64,000 nt of DNA from Glandiceps talaboti (GCF_964340395.1 NC_135561.1:4760001-4824000), one strand, 5' to 3'; shown: positions 1 to 11,551, counted from the stretch's first letter. The notes: generated from the letters alone by a model not told the origin. Program-made: numbers and translations.

Positions 1-305
1 GGAATTTGTAGGTGGTTGTACATAACGCTAACATAGTTTAAGATAGTCCTTTGTGTAAATTGTATCTCAAGTATTGGGCTAGCACTTGCTACGAATTCTT
101 ACATTGGGCCCAAGTAAGTACCTGGTACAAACGTTGCACACTTCACATGATTTCACGTGCTAATATTAATGCATAATGTAAATTAATGTGACGTGAATGT
201 GTATGTAAAAACTAAGGCAAAGTATTACAATGTATTTATTGTCTAAATTCTTTATTTTACTCTACACATTAAACAAAATTGAATTTATTTGTATTGATAT
301 TACAG
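1..305. other. Intron sequence before the first visible exon
   Basis: No coding module is visible. The stretch ends in a T/A-rich tract and an AG acceptor in front of the LDLa exon at 306, so it is read as the tail of an intron of gene 1. Confidence 0.6.
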
Positions 306-422
306 CTGTTTGTCCAGTAGGAGAGAGGTCCTGTGGGACGTATTATCAAGAATGCATACCTGAATCATGGTTCTGTGATGGAAACTTTGATTGTCCTGAA
401 TACCAAGATGAGAGAGATTGTG
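306..422 (+). CDS. Gene 1 exon: LDL-receptor class A domain 1
   Basis: The exon encodes one complete LDLa module with six cysteines and the acidic calcium-binding end (DCPEYQDERDC). It enters and leaves in phase 1, with acceptor TTACAG and donor GTGAGT. LDLa modules bind calcium and protein ligands outside the cell. It is the first exon I can see; earlier exons are outside the window. The next intron (1031 bp) shows no feature that I can name. Confidence 0.85.
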
Positions 423-1453
423 GTGAGTTATCATGACTCGCGTTGTACCCATTCTAAGTTTCTTAATATATAATTCTTGATTAGTTTGTACAAAGTTTTT
501 ATCTTAATTTTTTAATGAAATAATCACCCTCTAATTTTATCTTTAGTGAAAATTATGTGTTTGTACACCTGAATTTGCCAATGTGGGACAATAGTTTATA
601 TAAATACTAATTACTTAATGCTCCTGTCCCGTATTTATGTCGTTTTGTGCTTAAAATCATTTCCATATATTGCTGACACTCTTGTTTACGCATCCCGACG
701 ATGGTTTATGGGTGTACCGAACAACAATGTCGTTCATTAAATTAAGCATTTATTGTGCCATACTGTAACGTTATGACATGTTATTCTTCATATTACGAAA
801 ACAAACAAAATGTGAAAAATGTGTCAAAATATGCTCCATATCCCTTTATCGGTGTCGATTACAAATCCATTTCATTTAAACATTTCATTTAGAACTATAC
901 GTAAATAATGTTACTAACATGAAACATTTCACGACAAAGTACGACGCTTACGACGTGATTCTTTAGATCATAAGCTAATGTTTAACATTATATGTGTCTC
1001 TGAAATAACAGTTTACTTTATAATGTTACTTTATTCAAGAAAACTTCAATTTATGTTTACTTCAGATTGACAAAAAATCAGAAGTCGTCGTATCATCGTT
1101 TTAAACAGATGTCAAAGTAATATCAGAATTTGATCATTTTAGAAATTCAATCCAATATGGCCGCCAAATATTTTATGAACTGTATGGAAATAAAAGATTG
1201 ACAATTTCTTTGAACCCCAAATGTATTTTGTATAATTTCAAAGGACCATGACAACCTTTCATAATGCAAAGTTTCGAGTGAATTGAAGGACTTTGATACT
1301 CAGCAAAATTTAACTCTGAGGCGTAACCTATCTTTAAGTTAAGTCTTACGATATGAATGGTTTTAACTAGAATTAATAACGTGCGAACTTGTAATTATGT
1401 TCTTTAGAGATGACTATATTTACAAAATCTCTCTCTCCCTCTTCCACCTTCAG

Positions 1454-1564
1454 GTCCAGAATGTCCGCCTTGGACCTTTGATTGTAATGATCTCTGTATT
1501 GAGTCATATTACATTTGTAACCAGGTCAACGATTGCCCTGATGGCTCTGACGAAACGGGTTGTG
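1454..1564 (+). CDS. Gene 1 exon: LDL-receptor class A domain 2
   Basis: A second complete LDLa module with six cysteines and a canonical acidic end (DCPDGSDETGC). The acceptor CAG follows a CT-rich tract and the donor is GTAATA. The exon is phase 1 at both ends, 111 bp. Together with the preceding exon it forms a tandem LDLa pair. The next intron is 344 bp and unremarkable. Confidence 0.85.
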
Positions 1565-1908
1565 GTAATAATTAGTTTATGATATTTTGTGTCAAAAAAT
1601 ACTCATACAATATTCTTAAACCGTTATTTTGACTAAGAACAGTAATGGATTGTACATAATTTATCCAGAATTAGTGTAGACATCGTTTCTGTCACCTAAA
1701 CGTCACACTTTTCTAGAGATAAGTAAATGACAACTACCTTGATTACCTATCAATTAAGTGCATTGGGGTTGTTTAACATTGTCATCATAACCGTAGAATT
1801 TGTCAGATTCCATGAGACAGACGTACGTATGGTAGATAGATTGTTGATGGACAGGAAGGCAGTGTAATAGTCAGGACCCTGACTTTCTTTTTCTTTACTT
1901 TATTTAAG

Positions 1909-2247
1909 AGTCAATGAATGTTGTTCCAAATCAAGAACCATTTGTTAGTAGAGCAGAAGGTACCTCCCTTGATCTGACGTGGACATTTGAAGGACGTGCA
2001 CCTTTACTTATAAGTATATCCTTATATTTGAATGATTCAATAATTGCCCATGGGGATATGTTGGTGAGAGATGGTAGTGGTGACCACGAAGACCTATCTG
2101 CACGCTATTCTGTGTCTTGGAATGCAATTAGTCAAGAATACACAATCACAGTTAACCCACTTTTAAATTCAGACCAGGGAATATGGGCAATCGAATCATA
2201 TTCAGGCACGCATTCATTATTTGACAATGTTATTATCCAAGTTGAAG
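1909..2247 (+). CDS. Gene 1 exon: immunoglobulin-like domain without cysteines
   Basis: The 113-codon exon is phase 1 at both ends (acceptor TTTAAG, donor GTACGT). The peptide alternates short hydrophobic strands. It has a Trp in the position of the core Trp (LDLTWTF) and a late SDQGIWAIE segment that resembles the D-x-G-x-Y-x-C motif of V-type Ig folds. No cysteine is present in the whole exon, so the usual B-F disulfide is missing. The Ig assignment is an inference from this pattern; another beta sandwich is possible. That it is coding is supported by phase and splice sites. Confidence 0.6.
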
Positions 2248-2505
2248 GTACGTGCACTTGATTAAAATGTTAACTCCCGTGAGAATTAGCTTATTCGAGA
2301 GGCTTTTTTGATAGTAATATAAATTACGTCATCGAATCGTTATACCAGGTTTGAGTTCAGTCAATTACAAGTGTTGGTAAAGTGTGCTTCAGTAGGTACA
2401 ATAATGCGAGTACCTTTTTAAATATGCAGTAAAATACACCTAAACACGTATTACCTCAACCTGTCCTCCTTTAAACCACCACTTGGAATTGACTGAACTC
2501 AAAGC

Positions 2506-2895
<390 letters not shown>

Positions 2896-3970
2896 AGGAT
2901 CAGATGACGTAATTTATGATACGATCAAATTTTGAAATGGTCAGGAAATTCCTACTATGCAATCAACTGTAAGACAATGTCAGAAGAAAATTGAAAAAAT
3001 TATCGACATCAGCATTATACTGGAATGTGGTTTTATAAGTATTTTCACTTGATGAGTAAAACGCTTAAACTCAGCTTAAAACTTACAAAGCGAATATGTA
3101 TTAAACGAAACTGTACACGTTTTGCTAATTTTCAACGATGATTCTTTATTGCAGTGATTTTCCCAGAAGCGAGTCAAAGCTATTAAATGAACTATCAACA
3201 TCAATGAGTCTGACCACAAGGTTTCATGTTGAGATAGACACCATAAACACAAACATCACTTACAATGTGTGGGCTTTGTATTTAGTTAATGACATATGTT
3301 TATGTTTATTCACCCATCATAAGAGAAAGAAATAACATTGAAAGCATACAATACACGCACTGTGTGCAAAATTGTATTAGAGCGGGTGAGAGGCTAGAAA
3401 ATAGTTACAAATTAACTAATCTAACCTAGCTACTCAAATCAAATTAACACATTCTACCAACTTTCATTGGCTGCTGACTGTGGATTTTGTTTGAACTTCA
3501 ACAGATTATAGTAGTCACTGTTTATATTTTAACAAAATACATATCCTGCATGATGTATCTGTATGTTTGTGTGTTATCTTTATGGTGTCTATCTCAACAT
3601 GAAACCTGGTGATCAGGCTCATTGACCTTGATAGTTCATTTTATAATTATAGCTTTGACTTGGTTTCGGGAAACGAACTGTAATTTACAAAAATATTACA
3701 CTCGTCATTGTGAGGGAAACCCAAATCTCAGGAAGGATCCATCTACATTTGATGGAGTAAAGGGTCATTACTTAAAATATTTTTGAAGAAGATTACTATG
3801 GTCATCTATGAATTTTCTACGTTGAGTTTTATATAAAATCATATTATGTTCTTTTATTTTGATTTAACAATGATAACTTAAATGTTTGGAGAAATAAAAT
3901 GGGATATTTGCCCGTTATTTTCTTTCAAATATCAACAATGCTAACTCAAGTGTTCATTACTATTTGTTAG

Positions 3971-4093
3971 ATCGACTTTGTTTTCCTCGAAATTTATGCC
4001 ATTATGAAGGAAAATGTGTGGATGATGACAGTGAAATGTTTGGATATCGCTGTGAATGTGTCGCGCCCTTCTACGGGGATAGATGTGCTAATT
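3971..4093 (+). CDS. Gene 1 exon: EGF-like domain
   Basis: A 41-codon exon, phase 1 at both ends, with six cysteines in EGF spacing and an ending typical of the fold (CECVAPFYGDRC). Acceptor TTGTTAG, donor GTAAGT. It lies between the Ig-like and SEA exons. The following intron carries a foldback element at 4424-4680. Confidence 0.85.
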
Positions 4094-4423
4094 GTAAGTT
4101 ACGAATTCCTTATTAAGTAAATCTAATATCCGATATCTCGTCTGAGACAGTGAAAACAGCTTTATAAGCTAGGCTGATAATTACTACAATTGATATAGAC
4201 ATTGGTCATTTTCCTTTTATACATTGCTAATTCCACATACCGCACATCATTGGTATATTAAATAAGTTAACATTATATGATATCACTACAGCTTACTCAG
4301 GAGTGCATATATGAATGACGTCATTTTTTATCCTCTGGGATATTACTTCATTGGCAAACGAAGTTTACACAAAATGCGTTGAGTGAAGTGATCTAAGATA
4401 TGGAAAACATTTCTTATATCAGT

Positions 4424-4680
4424 AGACTGTCAACAGTCGTTCGTGCCTTTTTTGCTACGTTTTATCTAAAACTAAAGTCGTCGCATCGCTCCGATCCGGA
4501 GTAAACTATAACCGCGTACTGATTATTTAGCAACTTCACAGCAGCGAGTGCCGGAAGCACGAGCCTACGGCACTCACATTTTCCTACCAGTACGCGTTAG
4601 TATTCAGTGCTACGGAGCGAGGCGACGACTTTATTTTAGATGATACGTAGCAAAAAGGCACGAACGACTGTCGACAGTCT
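4424..4680. mobile_element. MITE-like foldback element
   Basis: The two ends are inverted copies of about 70 bp. The left arm starts AGACTGTCAACAGTCG and the right arm ends CGACTGTCGACAGTCT. Both contain a TTTTTGCTACG block and an AAAGTCGTCGC block. The centre holds a second small palindrome (GAGTGCCG against CGGCACTC). A flanking ATATCA at 4416 and 4684 may be the target duplication. There is no coding capacity. The superfamily is not assigned. Confidence 0.65.
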
Positions 4681-4727
4681 GGAATATCATGTGTAATTAT
4701 ACTATGTGTGTATTTTTATATACCTAG

Positions 4728-4837
4728 GGGGTGGTGATAATTATCTACTCTTTGACATACTACGTCCATTCACCTCTGATTTCAATGACCCCGAGTCACA
4801 GTATTATAAAGCCGTTGAAAACTTGATTATAAATGCG
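4728..4837 (+). CDS. Gene 1 exon: SEA domain, first part
   Basis: This 110-bp exon (phase 1 in, phase 0 out, donor GTAAGT) encodes a stretch like the start of a SEA module: beta strand LLFDILRPFTSDFND, then helix SQYYKAVENLIINAV. SEA modules are common in the stems of mucin-like and type II protease proteins and often self-cleave. The fold is completed by the exons at 4908 and 6399. Confidence 0.6.
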
Positions 4838-4907
4838 GTAAGTGATATTTTTGACAGAATCTATGATCAAATAGTTTTCGTATTCATACCATACAGATTC
4901 CCCTCAG

Positions 4908-4936
4908 GATATAGATGACATCAGGAATGTGTTGTT
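4908..4936 (+). CDS. Gene 1 candidate 29-nt micro-exon of the SEA domain
   Basis: The exon before ends in phase 0 and the exon at 6399 starts in phase 2, so a piece is missing. A 29-nt segment bounded by CCCTCAG and GTGACG has exactly the needed phases. It encodes DIDDIRNVL plus a split codon, which suits the middle of a SEA domain. The intron before it is only 70 bp. This is inference from phase and fit; an alternative donor or acceptor could replace it. Confidence 0.45.
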
Positions 4937-5803
4937 GTGACGTCATTATTGCAAAACTTAAAAGGGGAACGACACTCCAGACACTGTTAAAAGTATTTCC
5001 ATAAACGTTGGGTTATGAAGAGTTGTTTCATGATTTCAGATCACGTAATTTTCGCTATAAGACCCATGATGCACCACGGAAAAAAAGAGGTGAAAGAGAG
5101 GTTAAATTGAGAGTTTCTTGTTAATGGAGCAAAAGTCATAATAATATGATATGATATCATGAAATGACTCGCCAGATTCCAGAGTTTATGAAAAATGCTT
5201 TTATTTCCTGGAATGGCATTCGCCTTGAAGCTCACCTAATGAAATGTATGAGTCATAATATTAAATTGCATCATTGTTACTCGTTTAGATGCATGATACT
5301 TGGATGATGAAATAGGCCAGCTCAGAATCTGCTAGTTGTTGTCTGAGCTTGTCATTCGCTTCTGACATCAGATGAGTGTGGGATGTTGAAAGGAGTGAAG
5401 TATCATCTATTTGAACGGTTTCTTTGTTAGCACGAAGTGGCTATTGAATAAGACATTGCAGAACAGATAGTCGGGGTTTAATATAATGGTCAAATATTAG
5501 AATAATTTAACTATTCGCAGTTTCACAACTGTTATTACTCCTAGACCCGACACTGGACATCCAGTGGTCTTTACACTGTCAAATAGTGTAAGCTTGTTGT
5601 TGAAGTGGTTTTAACTGTCACTACATCAATGTCACTGTGTCGCTTATTTCCTCGGTTGCACTGCTCTGAAATACGAGTCCATTTTGCTAATTACGTAATT
5701 ATTCGGATTATTCGACAGACTACGGAGATATTCCACTCCTCAGGTGTCAATGGTGTTTATGTCGTAAAGTTCGCGTAAGTATGATACAAAAATAACATGC
5801 GTG

Positions 5804-5813
<10 letters not shown>

Positions 5814-5848
<35 letters not shown>

Positions 5849-5854
5849 CGCGCG
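5814..5854. repeat. (TG)n followed by (CG)n microsatellite
   Basis: A TG dinucleotide run passes directly into CG repeats, in the intron between the SEA exons. An imperfect ATCC run lies further on, at 6198-6234. The remainder of this 1462-bp intron shows nothing I can name. Confidence 0.9.
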
Positions 5855-6197
5855 TTTGCTTCATGGAGTACTAATCGATATCGCACTCAAATCAGAATGT
5901 TGTGACGAACTAAATGATGCTAACCAGGTTGATTGAACTCTAATATGTTAAATCACCCCCCCCCCATCACGTGATAGAGGAAAATTGGCTCAATGTTCTA
6001 TTGATTATCAATAAAAATATGGAGAAATCCTGATTTATAGCTAGAGCAGACTCCTTGCCATTGGAGGAAGAAAGTAATTCCAGATTGTCTATTATTCTGC
6101 TAGGTATAGACCAATCATATTAAAATTTCTAAGTGTTTGAGCCAGTAATTACACATGGCTAGTGTTTAGTGTCCCCGAAGGGAGGACTGTTACAATG

Positions 6198-6234
6198 TAT
6201 CCATCCATCCATCCATCCATCCATCCATTCATCC
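6198..6234. repeat. (ATCC)n microsatellite
   Basis: About nine CCAT units with one substitution near the 3' end. Confidence 0.9.
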
Positions 6235-6398
6235 GATTTGAATCAAATCTGCCACAAAAGTGATAAATCATATGATACATGCATACCACATTTTGTCAAC
6301 ATATGCAACGTTGGTCCTTACAGGAAATAACAGTTATTGAATGAGTTAATATATCTGCCAATGTAACCTTGAATCGTCTTTAACTCTACCTTCTGTAG

Positions 6399-6571
6399 AC
6401 CTGGTGAGAGTCCTGGCGTCACAGCAGTACACGTTATGTTGGACTTTCAATCCTTCAAACGCTCAGTACTTTCTGAAGATATCTTGGGACAGTTCTTGGA
6501 TGCAATCGATACAACATTAAGTGAATTTGGACTGGATGTTGTCAGGGAAAGTGTCTCCGTGTTAGAGCCAG
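6399..6571 (+). CDS. Gene 1 exon: SEA domain, second part
   Basis: The exon (phase 2 in, phase 1 out) begins PGESPGVTAVHVMLDF. This corresponds to the SEA segment where self-cleaving members carry GSVVV; here it reads GVTAV, so the Ser is replaced by Thr one position along. A helix and the final strand follow (ILGQFLDAIDTTL, VVRESVSVLEP). Acceptor CTGTAG, donor GTGACT. Whether this SEA domain cleaves itself cannot be told from sequence. Confidence 0.65.
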
Positions 6572-6874
6572 GTGACTACTTTTACATGACTCTTACATTC
6601 TACAAGATATTCCTATGTTGAACATCAACATCAGCGATCCATTTCCCAACACAGCTGACATACAACTTTGAACAATATATAAAAAAATATATACACAAAC
6701 TCTGAAAGCAACGGATAGAACATTTCTGGTGAGGGCCATGGAAATAGTTTGTGAAAATAAAGCCCCATCCATATACATGTACATTTCTAATCTATTCAAT
6801 AATATCGTCTTATTTTTGCTATCGGAGTAGTATATGTAACATTGACGAGTCTATCTCTATATCTCCTACACTAG

Positions 6875-7204
6875 GTTCCTGCAACGCTGAATTTACTTTA
6901 ACACCCGGCAGTGTTGTGGTTATTGATACCCTTGACCTGACCCCTCCAACATCACAAGATCAAGTCTGCAACATTACGATTAGGAATGACGCTGATCAGT
7001 TTATTCTTCTCTCCTTTGAGACATTTAAAATGGACGCTATTGTTAGAATCATTGAGAACAATCGTGTATTGGGAGACCTTCGTGGATCTTTCAGCTCCAA
7101 AGTGTTTGTATCAGATGAATCAGAGATAGTGATTACTTATACAGGTGCGGCCATTCTCGATAGTTTCTTTTCACAGTTCCGAGCCAAAGCCTATGACATC
7201 ACAG
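6875..7204 (+). CDS. Gene 1 exon: divergent CUB-like domain
   Basis: A 110-codon exon, phase 1 at both ends. It starts with Cys, has a second Cys in VCNITI, then strands FILLSFETFKM, KVFVSDESEIVITYTG and FFSQFRAKAYD that fit the CUB sandwich. Only two cysteines are present, and the SPNYP signature of the other CUB exons is missing. It precedes the first propeller. The intron after it is 272 bp. Confidence 0.55.
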
Positions 7205-7476
7205 GTAAGTTCTTTTGTTTCCAAATCCCGGTTGTAGCACATTTTTGAAATAACAAGACGTGGTTCAATGGTTTAAAACTCTAATGTAGTTCTTAGGAAT
7301 TACATTACGCTGTTATACTTAATTAAATTCATTCTTACGTGTCCATGCTTGTTCACTCCTAGTCTTGTTAAGCGCTGTATCTGGCGTTTGTGGAATGATA
7401 TGATATGTGACGTGGCATGACGTGACGTGATCTAGGGGTGAATACATGGATATTTTTCGTATATGCTAATTTTCAG

Positions 7477-7731
7477 ATAAGTCTTTCCTCTTGATGACCG
7501 ACGACTCTCCTGCAATATCACGAGTGTTTCTTGGTGCAAGTGAAATCGTGAAAGACGTAATATTGCCGTCATATTTATATGACAACAATGATTTCCTTGG
7601 AAGTCCACTTGCAGCTGATATAGATACTGAAAATGGGTGGTTGTATTGGAGTGATAGAAATCACAGTCGCATAGCTCGTGCAATGGTCACTAATGGTAGT
7701 CGTGAAGACGCTGTCGTTGAGAACGTTCCAG
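7477..7731 (+). CDS. Gene 1 exon: YWTD propeller 1, first blades
   Basis: The 85-codon exon, phase 1 at both ends, opens with a strand in the style of LDL-receptor class B repeats (SFLLMTDDSPAISRVFL) and carries a YWSD motif (GWLYWSDRNHSRIARAMV). Class B repeats form six-bladed propellers that bind ligands. Acceptor TTTTCAG, donor GTAAAA. A MITE-like element starts 8 bp after the donor. Confidence 0.8.
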
Positions 7732-7739
7732 GTAAAATA

Positions 7740-8281
7740 CAGCTAAAATGATGTAGGCTTGGTGTTTCACTCATGAAACAAGACATTTATTACACACCCT
7801 CAGATAAATTATAATGCAAAAGAAACAATTACATATTTTTTCAGATGAGATAGTGAGTGTCTAGTTCAGGTAGTTATGGTTTCCATCGTTTTCCATATGG
7901 TCTGTGTGTTATTGGTTTCTTCTCATTAGATGTACAAGCATTACAGATTGGAAGAACAGTTTTATATTCTACTATTTCTTGTGAGACTTCACAATTTTCG
8001 CGATTTTATTATTATTTTCTAATAATGCATAAAGACAAAAGTTCAGGGTCGACAATGAAAAACTATGTGGGGATGGGTAACCAGAACCAAACAATATTTT
8101 GTGTTTACTGCACTGTGAAAGAATAGCAATGGTTATCATTGTTCAATGTGTGATTGGGCAAAAGATCCTGTTGTTTTTGTTGCGTCTCTGTTGTTGTCAG
8201 TTTAGAATCGAAATATGTCTATCTTTGTGTCAAAACGTAATGTGCCATGAGTGAAACACCAAGCCGACATCATTTTAGCTA
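7740..8281. mobile_element. MITE-like element with about 40-bp terminal inverted repeats
   Basis: Positions 7741-7775 and 8246-8280 are inverted copies (AGCTAAAATGATGT, then GGCTTGGTGTTTCACTCATG, with one mismatch between these blocks). TA dinucleotides sit directly outside at 7738-7739 and 8282-8283, as expected for a TA target duplication. No transposase is visible inside. The rest of the 1324-bp intron up to 9055 shows nothing I can name. Confidence 0.65.
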
Positions 8282-9055
8282 TAAAACCTTTGCTACTGGT
8301 GTTTGTGAAGTTCTTTGGGGATGCTCCTTCTGTACGTAGTCCCATTTAGAATCGATGACATTTTCTGTTCGAGCTGAACTTGAAGAAGGGGTGCCGAGTA
8401 TCGTTTATTTCTCGAAATACCTCGACATATTAAACCTATTCTGCCACAGATTTTCCAATTGCATAAATGTATGTCAGGAATGTGTAAACTGTTCAAGAGA
8501 ATTTTGTGAAAGAAGTAGCGAGTTGTTACTTAACGTTGGTTGGATGCGAAACAATTCTACGACAGATCTTAAGGTAAATACAATAAACAGAAAGAGAGCC
8601 CAGTTTCTCTATTCACTATAAACGTAGTTTAATGGTGTGCAAGACTATGATTATGCTTGGTGTCCTTTCCCAATCATATCACTACCTGTAGGTGGCGCTA
8701 TAAAATATCCATCCCAGGCTAGTACTTGGAAACACTTGACAAATGTACTCTTAATAACGATTTTAATCCGTATTCTCAAAAAGTAACAAAATGCAGTGGG
8801 TTACCCACGATTGATCACATATGGCTTTCTTGATTGTAAACATACAGAAATCAAGATAAAATTAAACCACTACAGCTTTCTATTTACTTATCTTTCAAAC
8901 TCATTTTCTTGATTTTCAGTCTATGAGAATTGAGACTAATACAACATATCCTTTTAAAGTATAAACTAATGAGGCACTATGTAATTAACATACGTAGGGT
9001 AGCGAATGTTTAAGTCTGTCGATCGGTGACTGACTTCTCATTTTGCCTCCGACAG

Positions 9056-9227
9056 AAACTTATGCACTGGCTGTCGATATGATATCGAGATTGATATTTT
9101 GGGTTGATAATGGCAGAAGAACATTCGAAGTAATGTCTCTGGACGATCCATTGAACAGTCGAACTGTTTTGCTATACAATCCTGACATTGAATACGTTCA
9201 TAATATCATACTTGATCCACTGAACGG
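9056..9227 (+). CDS. Gene 1 exon: YWTD propeller 1, middle blade
   Basis: The exon (phase 1 in, phase 2 out) encodes ALAVDMISRLIFWVDNGRR, a class B repeat in which YWTD is replaced by FWVD, then NIILDPLNG, which leads into the next blade. Acceptor CGACAG, donor GTAAGT. It joins in phase to the exon at 9640. Confidence 0.75.
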
Positions 9228-9639
9228 GTAAGTGGACCTTGATATTATCTCTTTTATCGACACGGATGAGTGAAAACTTGTGCTGAAAGAGATAGAAAAA
9301 GCCAAAACACTTACTCAACTTTACAGTTCTTTATTATTCATTATCACACTTTATTCACAGTCGAATTCCAATGGGTACATTTTTGATATTGGTCGAACCA
9401 TCACATCACGTCCAACTTGTATATCTTACATGTCCGTATCTCATTGAGTATAGTTATAGTCATGGTATACAAAACAGTTTTTGTCAGCCTTTGTATCTCT
9501 GTGTGCGTCTGTATGCTGGGGTTTGAAACTGTCTGAATTATAAATCACTATTAAGGAAGGGATACTACATGTATGTCACTATTGGATTATCTCTTGTAAC
9601 AATATTTGATTTGAACTTGTTTAAAATATATTGTTTTAG

Positions 9640-9767
9640 GTATGTTTTTGGAACAAGCAACGGTTATGTATTGTGGCGATCACAAATGGATGGTGACCAG
9701 AACAGTATTACCTTCCTTCTCAGTGACGAGAGAAACACAATCAGCGCCCTAAACATCGACCACCACG
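9640..9767 (+). CDS. Gene 1 exon: YWTD propeller 1, degenerate blade
   Basis: Phase 2 in, phase 1 out. The peptide YVFGTSNGYVLWRSQMDG keeps the strand pattern of a class B blade but not the YWTD motif. It ends with ISALNIDHH, the start of the following blade. Only 102 bp separate it from the next exon. Acceptor TTTTAG, donor GTAAGT. Confidence 0.7.
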
Positions 9768-9869
9768 GTAAGTATGATCTTTCAGTTGTGTTTATTATCT
9801 TCAAATATAAATTGTAATTTTGTTATAACACCATGAATCATATCTAAATTTTATACATTCTTCTTACAG

Positions 9870-10169
9870 AACATCTCATTTATATCCTGGACGCGTATAG
9901 AGGCCGCATAAACTCTTGTGACAAAGATGGTTTGAACCTGCAAGTTTATCTCCGTTTCTCAATGCCAGGCGGTATGCCTTATATTCAAACCACAGAACTG
10001 GAATTAGATGCAGACAACTTCTATTTCAGTGATGTAGAAAGGGGCATTTATCGTGTTAGCAGACAGGATAGATCCACTGGCACGGTAACGGCCGAACAAC
10101 TCATAGCTGCCCCATCGTCAATTTACATACATGAACTAAGGTTGTTTAAAAGCTCCAATAATGTTGTTG
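9870..10169 (+). CDS. Gene 1 exon: YWTD propeller 1, last blades
   Basis: A 100-codon exon, phase 1 at both ends. It holds two blade-like units (LIYILDAYRGRINSCDKDG and FYFSDVERGIYRVSRQD), both without a perfect YWTD motif. It closes the first propeller and is followed by a partial EGF exon, the usual partner after a propeller. Acceptor CTTACAG, donor GTAAGT. Confidence 0.75.
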
Positions 10170-10198
10170 GTAAGTAATATTAGGAATGTCTATATAAT

Positions 10199-10456
10199 AG
10201 CTAGGTAGGTAGGCAGGCTAGGTAGGCAGGTTAGATAATTAGCTAGGTAGGTAGATAGGCAAGTAGAAAGGAACTTCAAGATAGGTAATGGGGGAGGTGA
10301 TGTATGCATGTATGTATGTATGTATGTATGTATGTATGTATGTATGTATGTATGTATGTATGTATGTGTGTGTGTGTGTGCATGTGTGTGTATGTATGTA
10401 TGTATGTATGTATGTGTGTGTGTATGTATGTATGTATGTATGTATGTATGTATGTA

Positions 10457-10489
<33 letters not shown>

Positions 10490-10524
10490 ATGTATGTATG
10501 TATGTATGTATGTATGTATGTATG
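10199..10524. repeat. Imperfect (TAGG)n followed by long (GTAT)n microsatellite
   Basis: A degenerate TAGG/TAGC tract (10199-10262) precedes a tetranucleotide tract of GTAT units broken by GTGT runs (about 10300-10524), inside the 590-bp intron before the partial EGF exon. The repeat stays open in several frames, which has no coding meaning. Confidence 0.9.
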
Positions 10525-10759
10525 AAACATGTAAAGAACTAGAAGAGCAGTTCTGTATATATGCAAAGCCAACACATTTTCTGACGATCTGTCGAAGTTA
10601 CGGTAGTGTATATGTCAAGAGCTAAAATGGAACTACTGCCACAAAGTATGGCCGCTAGTACTGGTTATATTGACATTGACTGCATTACGTAGTACTTGTC
10701 CAATTGTATCAATTTGGTTTAGTGAGTCACATCTCAGAAGTATTACGTTATTTTCATAG

Positions 10760-10867
10760 GTACCAACGATTGTACATTACAACAAGGATTGTGTAGTGGT
10801 AACCAGTTATGTATACCAATTCCAAGTGGGCATAGCTGTGTCAACGTAACAGGCAACATAGATCCAG
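10760..10867 (+). CDS. Gene 1 exon: partial EGF-like module after propeller 1
   Basis: A 36-codon exon, phase 1 at both ends, with four cysteines (CTLQQGLC, LCIPIPSGHSC). The pattern matches the first half of the EGF module that closes LDL-receptor propellers; the last cysteine pair is absent. Acceptor TCATAG, donor GTAGGA. The intron behind it (327 bp) shows nothing I can name. Confidence 0.7.
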
Positions 10868-11194
10868 GTAGGACTTGTAAATCCAAAACACAGATTTCCT
10901 GGACTGTGTCAAAGAGAATACTATTAGCAAAGCATTGCATTTCCAGAAGTACAACTCGTGTGTTGAATTGTGTGTTGTTTTTGTGTGTGTAATCACCAAA
11001 TACTTATATAATGATTCAGTCATTACGGGCAGTTCATATCAAGGCTAAATCTGAAGTGAATATGAATGACTGTTTTGTTATTTCAAGAATAGCAAAGTAT
11101 TTCCTGGTGTACTATCAACGCTAAATATCAATGTAGCTCTATATACAAATGACTATTACATACATTGTTTTGTTTTCTCGTTACCCCAACACAG

Positions 11195-11551
11195 TGCCTT
11201 CAACTTGTGGTGGTAGCATCTACATTGGAACCGAAGGTAGCGCAATTCTGACGTCACCCAATTACCCAATGTCCTACTCAAATAACCAACTCTGTATTTG
11301 GTATATATCAAGTAGTCGCTCTAAATATCTATCGACCATTTTCTTGAATTTCGACACTGAGGAATGCTGCGATCATCTAATCGTTGGATCTGGAAGCGAT
11401 CCGTATAGCCATGACACAAGAGCCTTGATTTTATCAGGCGATAGTTCGCCTCCTGAATGGATGGCTGATGAAAACGAGATTTGGTTAGCTTGGTTCTCTG
11501 ATGGAAGTGTTGTGGAAAGTGGATGGCAGTTGATGATCATGGCGATCGACG
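11195..11551 (+). CDS. Gene 1 exon: CUB domain 1
   Basis: A 119-codon exon, phase 1 at both ends, coding a canonical CUB domain. It has an early Cys, the signature LTSPNYPMSY, a CIW segment, then NFDTEECCDHLIVGSGS, and a closing GWQLMIMAID. CUB domains mediate protein contacts, often calcium dependent. Acceptor CAACACAG, donor GTTAGT. Confidence 0.85.

Noticed and set aside
10276-10625. Overlapping frames with Met-Tyr-Val-Cys repeats
   Set aside because: Translation of (GTAT)n; all three forward frames and the reverse are open for the same reason.
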